A DNA stretch of 64,000 nucleotides, taken from positions 1 through 64,000 of the forward strand of contig JAUIRK010000136.1 of NCBI GenBank assembly GCA_030549495.1, written 5' to 3'. The translations under genes were made by a program, and so were the position numbers. The notes beneath the pieces are model-generated. The model saw only the letters and a list, made by a program, of their open reading frames with translations, had not been told where the DNA came from and ran no database searches. Position 1 is the stretch's first letter. Every line of letters begins with the position of its first letter. Below are positions 47,001-59,000 of the stretch, in pieces. Source of the DNA: Nectonema munidae. Taxonomy: Eukaryota; Nematomorpha; Nectonematoida; Nectonematidae.

Positions 47001-50000
47001 CCCAGGAAAAGTTGTTCGTTTGGCAACTCAGCTGGAATTAAAGTGTGATGAAGAAGAAATTGAAGAACTAATAACTGAAGAATACGAGCAGTTAACAAAC
47101 GAAGAACTCCTAGAAATAGAAGAAGGAAAAAAAAAGCTGAACAAGAAAGAAAAAAAGCAGTAAAAGAAGCTGAAAAAGAAGAAATACCCGAAAAAAAGTT
47201 TACTGTAAAGGGGTTATCCGGGGTCATGACTATGATGAACGATATGATACAAAAACTTGAAAGCATTGATCAAAATGTTGAACGGTGTGTCCAATAGAAA
47301 GAGCTATGCAAGAAGCAATGAGGCCGTACAAAGAAATTCATGAAGAGAAGAAAAAACATAGGATACAAACTAAATTGAGCAAGTTTATAAAGAAAACCCT
47401 CAAGTCTGCCTCACCCAGCATTGATGCCTCTATCAGGGGCGCACATCCGGGGGGGGGGGAGGCGACCCCCCCTCCCCCAATGTGTTTTCACGGGGGGGGG
47501 GGGGGGGGGGGAAAGACCTTCGCCCTCCCCCCCCCCCCAATAATTTTCTATAAGTAAGAGTTGCTGCTTGTTTATAAAACATGTATGATGATCGCATTTT
47601 TCCTATCGAACATATTTTACAGACGATGCGTGAGATCTATATAATAATAATCCATTGCTTCAATATGCACACAATAAGTGAGCAATGTTTATCACAGTGT
47701 CGCCTCTTTTTAGTATTTTTGAGCAAACACATGTTCATGATCCACTAGATTTTCTCATCTTCTGTCACAGTGATTCTATTTCTCTTCCGCTTTCTCTGCT
47801 AAAACTCAATCATTCACTCAAGGTCTCTTCTCTTGTTAAGCTGTCCTATCTCATTCAGTTCTCTTCTCTCCAGTGACGTAGCTAGACTGGGGCATGAGGG
47901 CCGTGCCCACACTACTATGTACCTCGTGGTGCCCCCATGCATCTTATATGATATCAGTTTTTGAAAATTTCTCCAATGAAAGGATCAAGAAAGTATACAA
48001 AATGTTGGAAGTTTTTTGTTTTTAATGTGCCCCTTCTATCAACTTTTTGGCTACACCACTGTTCTGTCTAATTTGCATTTAGAGTTAAATTAAATAGTTT
48101 TCAATCGTTACAATTTTATATCAATGAATATTGTTAGATGTAAGAATTTTTTAAAAAAGTAAATCTTATCACTACGTTTGCTACATTTTGTAACATTTGA
48201 AAACTCTAATTTTTTCAAGTCAAGAAATTTTTTTCAATAGTTATTTGGGAATGAATATTTTGATTATCTATTCAGTTTAAAAGCAAGAATACTCTATTTG
48301 CTTAATATTTGAGCAGAGATATTTTTTATAATGTTCGATTGTTACATTTTATAAGTAACACTGTACATAGTCAAATCACTTTTTTAAGAAAATTTGTTGA
48401 TTATTATAATAAAAATATAATATCGAAACAAAATGTTTCAGTTGTTAAAAATGTACTTGATCTATTTATGACAGCTGCCAGAATTTTATTTGTAGACAGA
48501 AATATTCAAAAAAAAAAACGCAATGATTTTCTTTTCTCGTATACTTTGATTTATGTTAGTTTGGTCCTCGGACATTTCGCCCCATTATTTTCATAAGACA
48601 GTTCGTCCCATGGACAATTCGCCCCATTATTTTTATAAGACATTTTGTTTCATGGACAATTCGCCCCGTTATTTTCATAAGACATTTTGTCTCATGGACA
48701 ATTCTAAAAAATTAAGAGATAAATTGATTAATTTGAAATAATTTAATAGAGATAAAATAAACAAGAATATAAAATTTTTTAATAATTTTACACATATAAT
48801 AAGCAAAGATGGATGAAACTAATAGCCTATGAGACAATTTGTCAGGGGGCGAAATGTCTGTCGACCGTTAGTTTAAATAATTTTTTAATTATAAGGGCTA
48901 GCTACTTAAACGTTGGCTTTTGCTGCTTATAAAAACTTAAAAATATCAAATAAACTCTAATTCTTTATGCCTCCTATTATTTTGAAATTATTCTGAGAAC
49001 AGACGGTTTCATTTTAAAATAGTGAAAATTGCTTTATTAGTTTATTTTGTTTCCTTTCTCTCTTATGTTAATTATGTAGCAAATTTTATAATTTTGAGTA
49101 AAAGGTAAGGTGCAGCGGATGTATTTTCATTGACCAGGCACTGATGTACCGCTTATGTCAAACTATGAACAAATTCGTATCGATGAGGAATCGAATCCAG
49201 AGGCTTCCATGCTATGCCCATCATCTCAACCAACCTGCCATGCCACCCATAGAGTATGCTGTAGGGGATACGTCAAATTAGTTTTCAAAAAACTTAAGTT
49301 ATGCTCTAAAATTTTTTAGTTTTTGTTGAACCTCTATAACTTTTTCTGATAGACTTTTTTTCCTTAAAAGTTATTATAAAAGGCAAATCATTGCAAAATG
49401 TTAACAGTTATTTTACTTTTTGTAACTTGTATCAATTTAGCTTTTAAACTATTTTTGAATGATGCTGAGTAAAATGAAATAATGCGATCTTAATTTTTTG
49501 TTTTATTTTTGTTTACACAATTATAACTTCGTTTTATAGAAAAAATGCCTCAATTAAAAAGTAGGAAAAAATGCCCCCTAATTTGTGATTTTCAGGATTT
49601 TTTTAATTATATAAATATTTTTTTTGGTACCGTTTTGAAATGCTAAATTTCTAAAATTTCTTAATCTATAGGGTTTTTTTTTAATAAAGTTCTTGAAAAC
49701 AATAGCAAAGGTGCAGATTTGTGGGAATGTGTTCTTAAAATCAGTTAAAATACAAATTATATTTAGAAAGTGTTCTGATACACACAAAGTCCAAAAATAT
49801 TTGCTGTTTTATAAAAATTTTTTTTTGTATTTAAAAAATTTCGTATGCTGAGTTTTTTAGTTTACTTTAATTAAATTTTAAATGTTTAAGATGAAAAGTT
49901 AACTTTTTTTTTAAAAAAAATCTTTATTTGACATATCTTTTTTAAAAATTTTAATTAATAATTTTTTGAATTTTTTTGTGTTGGGCCATTTTTACTGGGG

Positions 50001-53000
50001 CATTTTTTCCTACTTTTTAATTGGGGGCATTTTTTCTGCGCACTATATTCGATATGCAAATTTAATTAAACTTTAGGTATGCGCTGAATACACTCTATTT
50101 TAAAGGATTGTTGAATATTTGGTCTCCCGTGGTATTTCCAGACCACTAATTTTGAAAATTGAAAGAAAAAAATTTCGCCCCCCAATAATTTTGAGGAGGC
50201 CTCTATTGCATCCTACAATGCTCCTATCATCTTCTATTGTGAGGCCCTTTACCCTCTTGCTATGCCAGACTAACTGTTTGATCTTTCTCTCGATTGTACG
50301 CATCAAGAAATTGTAGATAACATAAAACCAGACACCAGTGAACTTTAAATTATTGTTTCCTTCCTACAAGACTATTTATTTAAATTTATTAAAATTGTTT
50401 GTTATAAAATTGATAATTAAACAATAAAGAGTTTTATATAAAAAACTTTAATAGAAAAGGTAACTTGCAAATTCAATAGATTGATATCGTATGACATGAA
50501 GTATAACCCTCGTGTTGGCCATTTTGAATGCTACTCGACTTACGACCGGTTGGTCGGTCGTAACTCGGATATTAACTGTATGTGGTTTACGTCTGAAAAC
50601 GTAATTTTTTTCCTGTCTCCATAAATATAATCTAAAATTTTAAATATATATTTTCATACCAAATCAACCATATTAGTTTCATTTCTGCACTCAGTTTTTG
50701 CATTTAGGATTTGAAAATACCTATAAGTGTCAATCAAATTTGCAGTTTAGTTGAAAAAATTGTCTCCAAAAATATTGAAAATTTTACATGAAATATATGT
50801 TTTTATACCAATCGATCATGCTAGTTTCATTTCCTGTCTCAGTTTTCGAATTTAGAGGTTTTAAAATATCTGCAGGTAAATTAAATGCGGGGTTTACGCC
50901 GAATTTCTATAGAAATATTTATGAAGTTTAAATAAAATATCGGTTTTAATACCAAATTGACGATGCTGGTTTCATTTTTGGATTCAGGTTTCGCATTTAT
51001 GGTCTACGTCTAAAACTTTTAAATATATAATGCCAAATGAAAAGCTCAATGTTGATTACAAGTCATGGTTGAAATTTTTGATCGCTAATTACCGGGCGCT
51101 AGACACCTGGATATGCCCTTTGCTGCAAACTGTAATTTATTGAAAGGATTCGCAATGGTGCACAAGGTAAGATCTCGAGCGATAAATATTCCAGAAACAC
51201 TACTCAATGGGTTTGGCTGAAAGACTGTACCTAGCTTCAGTTCGTGAAGTGAGACTGCTGATCCACAGCCAAAAAAGACTATGTAACTGGTTAATACAAG
51301 AAATGAGTGTTGACACACCACTTCAAGCTCCCCCATTTGTGAAAAACTCAAATCTTCAAAAGTTACTCTATCCGTCACTGACAATCCTCTGACTCCACCC
51401 TTTCTGATACTGTCAACAAAGGTTGCTTTCAACGTTTCCAGAAATATTGCTGTATAGTACATACAAAATTTTGTTGATAGTCGAAAATCACAGAGCACAC
51501 TCAGGATACAGATTTTCTGTCAAGACTTCAAATTTACATGACGAGCATGACTTGTGTTCAGACCAGGTTTACAAGCCCCCCGAAACTGTCTTCTTTTATC
51601 ATCCCAGTTGGACATATGTTATCAAGAGTAATAAAAATCTTGCTTTTTACCGCTGCATTTTTTATTGTCTTGCAACCAGAGTGGTGAACTGGAATTTAAA
51701 GCCCTCTGCATTGGCAAGTTTGCAAAGCACAAGTATTTTCATCACGTCAAGAGGATTTCCATGCCAACGCAGAATAAATTATCTAAAAAGGCATAGATGA
51801 CTAAAACTTATCACCTTTCCTCTTAAATCTATTTTGTTAATAGAGAACTACTCAACCCAAGTGTCTATTTTTAGTTTGACTCTTGCTGAGAGCAATATCA
51901 CATTATTTACCTTCAAAAAATACTAGCAGCCTTAATCCAGCAAAACAGATGATCAATTCATACCAAAAGCAACTTGTACTTGAGCTGTAGCCTTTTCCCT
52001 TCTTCAATCAAGTCAGGTTAAAAGTTTTCAGACTTCAGAATGCATTTTGTTTATATTTGGACACTGGAAAGGAACATTTATCTTCCTTCTCTGAAATGAA
52101 ATGCTACTCGGCGTCTGTATCGGCGTAGGCCTAAATATCCGGACATATATGTTAGTAGATAATCTAGGTCTATGACGCAGATGAATACTTTGGATCACAA
52201 GGATTGCGTTACAACGATTAGCTAAGATAATATCAAATAAACATGCATTCATTCTACAACAACAAAATAAAAGGCTTAGGCTGAATGAAACTTACGAAAT
52301 AAATACGCCAAAAATACCAAGCTCGCTGACAAGTTCAGATATGAGGGAAGAGGAGAACGAAGAATTCGGAAATGCTACATTTTGATTGGATGGAATTACG
52401 AAGTTGGGGAATGAGAGAGTTTTGATTCGTTGCATCAGAATATACGAAGAGGCTTCTTCAAAGAAGTTTTTCTCGCTTAACTTGTTTTTAAGCGCGCAGT
52501 CAAAATAGTTATAACCTGAAGAAATAAAAAAGTTAGAAATCAAATTCGAATAAAAAAACAATAGTTTTGTAGTGAATCATTGCTGACTTAGGAGTAATAC
52601 AATCCAATAAATATAAAAAATTACAAACGCTATTCAATAAGGAAAACATCGTATAAGAATTTTAAAGAACATGCAAGAAACGCAAAACTTGCATAAAAAT
52701 GAATAAGCCTACCAGCTTTCTCACGTTTGGAGTACAAAGTTATATTAAAATAATTTTTTAAAATTCAGAAAAATATATTAGAAAAAAGCATTTCATCCAA
52801 ATATGTTTTCAAAAAATTTAATGAAAAAACATGACTTTAAGTAACTTATATAATATTATCTACCTTAACATCTTGAGGATCAGTGTTCCAAGAAATGAAA
52901 TTCGTGTTTTAATCCTTTGAGTATCAGAATTTTCAAGATTAATCCTCTATTTTCTTTTACAATCTAATTTTATATACTTGAAGCCAAATTTCATTCAGAA

Positions 53001-56000
53001 ACTGGTTTCGTTGAGTTCTCAAAGGGTTAAAAATATAAAATTTCATTGAAAAAAGAAAACGATTAGTCTTCAAAATTCTGCTCCTTAAAGGGTTGATAGT
53101 TTATTTTATTGTAAAAAAGAAGAAGTTTAGATAATTTTTTCAGCCATAGCCATTAGACCAGTGTTTCTTAACCTTTTTATGTGTCGCACCCCTTTTGATT
53201 CTCAAATTCTTTCATGCACCTCGACTTGAAATTAGATTTTTTTTATTGAAACAAAATTTTGATATTTTATAATACATTTTAAAATAAAAATTCTTTTTTG
53301 ATCTGAATGTAAAAATAGAGAGATACTAATGAATTTGTTGTTCCTGTTTTTTTTAAATTAAAACATCATATCTCGGGTCCTTTAAACACAATGCTACTCT
53401 CATATCATGCTCCAAATTGAGTCGAGTTCTATATTTAGTTATGATTTTGAGTAAAGAAGAAAACACTTGTTCACATAAATAAGTTGTTGAAAAAACTTCA
53501 AGAGCTTTTTTTGCTAATTCAAGAAACGTTTGCAGTTGTGAAGCCCAAAATTGATCTAATTGAGACATGTTGAACCACAATTATAGCTCTCTATTATGTC
53601 TTAACTCCATGAATTCATCTTTCAATGTGTTTTCATCCTTAGCATCATCCAAACTGTGTAAAAAAGGATTAAGGCAAAGTTTCCTGATCCAATCCATAAT
53701 AAAAGTTTTTCTTTGAAAGCAGATATTTTTTTCCTGGCTTTCACTATGTTGAGACCTTTCCCTTGCAAAGAGAGATTAACTTGATTCAGTGCCGAAAAAA
53801 CATCAGCTAAATAGGCTAACTTTTTAATAAACGTATAACAACCAAAAATCTTTGCCAGTTCGTGAGAGTGTTCCTTAAGAAAAATTTTAATTTCTTCTCT
53901 CATTTCGAACACTCGTATCAAAACTTGCCCACGCGATAGCCTTCTCACTTCCCTGTGATACAAAAGTGCAGCGGTTCTCGACCCATTTCCGCACAAAGAG
54001 CCTGAAACAAACGATGATTCAAAGAACGTCTTCGAATAAAATTTCGAATGAATTTTAACATAAGTATCTAAAGAAATCTTGTGGCATAGACTTTGCTGAA
54101 AGTGAGTAACGATGAAGAAAACAATGCGTTACTTTCAGATCAGGAACTTTTTTTCATCATTTCAAGTAATCCAAATTGGTTACCAAGCATGACTGGAGCG
54201 ACATCATTGTTGTTTACATTTGGTGTCCATTATTCATTTCTCTCTATTGCTTTACTTGCACATAAAATATTTATGTTACTATACACATTATGGTATATTT
54301 TTTAACCACCCTAAAGAAAATTTTGTTTTTGCGAAATGGTATTTGAAGCTCAAAAATTTGCTTAGCTAATAGGAGATGTCTGATGACTTCCTGTTGCAGG
54401 TGGTTTATTGATTCGAAATTAGATTTTCAACTTTTTTTGCAATTCGGCTTGATAAAACAACGGATGCTGTCAACTTAACTCAACCTTGAGTTTACATACA
54501 ATATGTAATTGTATATGACAAGCACCAAGTAGACAAATTTTTGTTTTGCGAAACTCTTAGCGTTAGAAGAAAAAATTGATAAAGTGGCCTAATTTTTACA
54601 GCATATGGTATTAAGCCGGGATATGCACTTGGAGTGTATTCCAGTTTTTAGACTGGTTAGGCAAAAATCTCCAGATGTAATTGGTATCCAGTGCGATATT
54701 CATCACCATGCTTCAATAATGAAAACAAAAGCGAATGAGTTGAAAAATGTTCTCAATAAAGTCATTAAAAGAATGTTTTTCATTAAAGTAAATGTCTTCA
54801 AATCTTTATAAATTTGATTTTTAGAATAAAATACTTGATTGTTTAAATTATATTCAGAAAATATAAGAGTATTTTTCCAAATTTTTGTATTCTATTAAAT
54901 TAATTTAACTCTTTCAACTACAGTAACCAATAGTGATAAACTTTTAAGCTTTAAATTATAGAGAATACTTTCTTATATAGCTATATGCAATAAAAAACAT
55001 TTGCTCCACTGAAAAATTTACGGGCTCTTGTTCAAATTCCTGTTTACATTACTGTCTCTGATCAACTCAAATTCATATGAATATTTCAATGAAGTAGAAA
55101 TTAATGAGAAAAAATAGAGTTATATATATTCATTCTTAGACTTAACCTTAAAACTAGAAAAGTAATACGGAAGGTCTACTCACAAGCCAAAGAAGTCTTT
55201 AAACACTATAAAGACGGCATTTTTTCTATATTGAGAACGACTAAATGCGTCAATTGACGCAATACCCCATACATTTTTTTTAACCTCATTAGATTATAAT
55301 TGTACAATTGTAGACATAAAAACTTTCGTAATTTTTCTGGAAAAGTTATAGGAATAGCACATGCTCTCAAATACTTTTGTAACCATACTATTTTCTCAAA
55401 TATATAAGAAAAACACAATATTGAAAAAGAATATTTTTATTTCAAATTATAAAATTGTTAAACCAAATTTTTTTGAAATAAATAAAAAAAAAACACAATT
55501 TTAAAAATGGAAATAATTTTATTTCACATTTTCAACACAACAAGCAGTGAATGTTTTTTTCGACTGAATAATGATTTTTACAAACAGTTTTTTCACAGCT
55601 TTGACAACAGCTAGGAGTGGATTGCCTGCAAAAGTTACATTGCTTTGGTTTGATTGAAATTGCTTAATTTTCGCTTTCCTTTTTTTTACACCAAATAGTT
55701 CGATGCAGCACTTTGTATCCTTTAACAAGCGACTGTTATGGATATTTAGTTTTTAATACCTACGAGATATTGTGCATGAAATTTAAAGTTTTTTCAATTG
55801 ACATTTGAATAATTATAAGAGCCTGAATAGTAAGTGTCTACATTTGTACCCTTCGTATATGATAAGGGATATTGTACAATACTTTTATTATATATAATCT
55901 ATTTTGCAACTTTTACTTGAATATTCACAGATTGCTTTACCATATTTGTTCCAACTTTCTGTTGTTCTATTACGACATTTCAAAGTAAAGCAAGTAAGAG

Positions 56001-59000
56001 GAAGTTTTTTAGGCCTACCGACTGAGTCAATCTGTTCAAGAAGTTGCAGATTTTGAATTTTGCAAAGCTCTTCAACGATTCTCTGAATAAAATGTGATAA
56101 CTAATGTTTGCTTTGCAATTTGATCAAGAACATCTACTTCTACATTATTTTTATTATAGAAAAAACCTGTTTCTGGTTCCTAATTGGGATTATTTTCCGT
56201 TAAAATGTGAACATCTGGATGCAAAGTGCTTAGAATGTTGACAATTTTGACTTTTTAGCTTGATACTAAGTTTTTGTTACAGTAAGTTTGTCTCTACTCG
56301 TCATAATGATAGTTTAACAAAGTTCTATTATGGTAATTCTTTCATGTGATGGCGCCAATTGGCGCAGATCGTCTTTGTAGTTTTTAATTCATTATATTTC
56401 ATCAACAGACGCTACATATGTCACATCAATTAATGTATGCATTACTCATAACAGAAAAATAAAAGTCATGGAAAATCAATTATTATTTTTGGATGTACAA
56501 CAATTTAAAAATGAAAATGCGTCGTCCTTCTAGTGTAGGAAGGAATTAATGTCGTAAAACGAGGTTCAAAGATATTTACTAAGATTACTTTCAGAATTGA
56601 TTTCTGACAAAAATATAAATAGTGTAATTCAGGGTTCTTCAACCTTTTTTTACATACGGGCCCAAAATTTTATTAAAATTAACTCTAGGGCCTAAAAATT
56701 TTTACCTAAGGGTGACACCATACAATATATAAAAATAGAACAGTCAACGTAGTTAATTTTTTGTAAAAAAAAGTTAAAATATATTCAAATATGAGTATAT
56801 TAGTGAGATATTTTTTGTTGTTTTCCTTCAATTCAAAACTTTTACGTTTTGAATCTTAAGGGCCCGAATCATTTTTTTTCACAGAGTTCAAAATGGGCTC
56901 TGGTTGAAGAAGCTTGGCGTAATGGATGATACAATAGACGATTCAACAAAATTAAGTTTTTGAAAAATATAGAAGCGAATCTTCTTTATACAAATTGAGC
57001 TTAACTTTTGTAATAAAGAAAAACACCTCCTCCTTCTCTCTGTGGCTTTAGAACGAAATTTTCAGGATTTTTTATTCCCATAGCTATAATGTTCTTTGAA
57101 TTTTCCTGAAATGGAGTATATATATAAAAAAAAAGGAACAGAATAATCCAATTTTGTATTTAAAATCGCTCACCTTATTTGATCGCATCATTTGATCTCA
57201 AGGTCATATTTAAATGACACATATGATTTCTTTATTTTAACGTCGTTATATATATATATATCAAATTACTTAGTTATTTGCTTTTTCTGGGATCAAATCA
57301 GCTAATTCTTTTAGTACCGGTGTGGCACCAATGTACCAAGAAATGAAAACAGCCTGTCTGCTTTAGATATATGAAATTCCATTGAAAAAGAAAGAAGATA
57401 AGTAGTCTTCAAAATTCTGATACTGAAAGGGAAGGACCAGATTTTTAAAATTTAATCGCCAGCTTATCTTTTTCAATGACTTTTTATATAACTTAAAGAG
57501 GGGCGATTTTTATTTATTGGACTTAGTATCCAATTGAGCCTGAAAAGGTTAAAGGTGGAAATTGATGTAGATAATAGAGAACACCATAGAATCATCATAT
57601 AAAAGTTTTAGAGAAGCATATATAGACATATATAGGACTTACTTGTATATAAATATATGACTTCGACTTTTTTTTACAACATGTTTTTATATGATAGTAT
57701 AAATGAGTGTTTCTCTACCCCTTTCGGACAAGGACCATTTTTTCTTGAAAAAATTAAGATGGACCAGTCCTACTTTTACTTTTAGGCTGTTCAATTTTAG
57801 CACTAAAATACTCAATGAAAAGACAAAATTGTCTATTTATAAGTTAGAATTTATTTTAGTAAACAAGGATAAGCACAGTATATTAAAATCATTTAAATGA
57901 AGTCATTCAGTTTTACTCCCTCCAGCTAGTGAATACCTTGATCTTGATATTTCTGACACACGCTATGATGAAAAATTTCTATAAAGTCATTCTGTCTTAG
58001 TCTGATAGTTCCTCTGTTGCTGAGATCTAATTTATTTAATTTTCTACTGAAACCATCAAAAAAAGATGAAAATACAGATTCCACGAACCTTGCTTCTAGA
58101 TGTTGAAACATATTTGCGCCTTAGTCCTTTATCGATATCTAGGCAAAGACTCCTTCCTTGCCAACTCTTCTTCTCAGTTTCACATTCTCTTTCAAGTCCA
58201 ACGACATTTAAACCAACTCAACATCTTCATCTCCAGGCTCTAAATTTCTAGATATAAAAATAGAGTGGGTAATTCCATCTTTAATAAACCATTGTATCTT
58301 CTATAAAGCCTCGTGAAGACTTTCAATATGGGCAAAGCATGCAATAGTGCATTCTGATGTAGCCACAGTGGAGTAGAAAATAAATAAGGTGGTTTAAGTG
58401 TAGAAATGAGTATATGCGTTTGTTCGTGCGAAGATATATTTCTCAAAGTTTTGATATTACGTCAATTCTAAGCGCTGAGCCTAGTTTGTCTTAAATTCAC
58501 TCAAATTCGATTGCGGTTATCTTTGTTTTTGCTTCAATAACCTCTCTGATTGTGCTTAAAAGTTTCTAAAGGAGCTACATATAGTTATATGGCATCTTCA
58601 ATTGGACTGAATATGGAAATACTAGGCTCTTTTTTTATTCCTATGTTCATGGAAAGATACCAATCAGAAGGATTTCGAAGGTTTCTCTGAGAAACAGTGT
58701 TATGGAAATCATGAATTTATCTAAGAATCAACACCAGCTACTTATAAGTTGATCGTTATAAGCAGAAAATATGTGATCGTTACACATTAAAATTTCTGGA
58801 TTTATTCATATAAAAATATATTATGAAAAGAACCAAACAGAAGCCATATAATATAGAACAGAGAGGGAGAAGGGCTATACAAGTGCCCATATTTCTTCTT
58901 AGCACAGTCAAAGAAGTTAACTTATAAATTAAAATCCTTAAAAAAATAAATTTGATATAAAACAAGAAATCGTCTACGCCATTTAAAAATAAAAGTAAGA

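Larger units (their letters stand above)
45493..50578 (+). mobile_element. Tigger/pogo element with nested insertions
   Basis: Ends: CATAATATCCGAGTTACGACC near 45496 on the left; on the right GGTCGTAACTCGGATATTAACTG, its inverted copy. TA lies on both sides (45491..45492, 50579..50580), the expected pogo target. The flanks are the two halves of one ~150-bp repeat. Transposase at 45738..47430. The 5.1-kb length is inflated by nested pieces: a G-tract hAT-like end (47437), a hAT MITE (47871), a 304-bp MITE (48563), a SINE (49110) and a 499-bp MITE (49538). Confidence 0.82.

Noticed and set aside
49187-49240. Functional tRNA gene on the - strand
   Set aside because: A- and B-box-like words are present but the acceptor and anticodon stems do not pair; a SINE head fits better.
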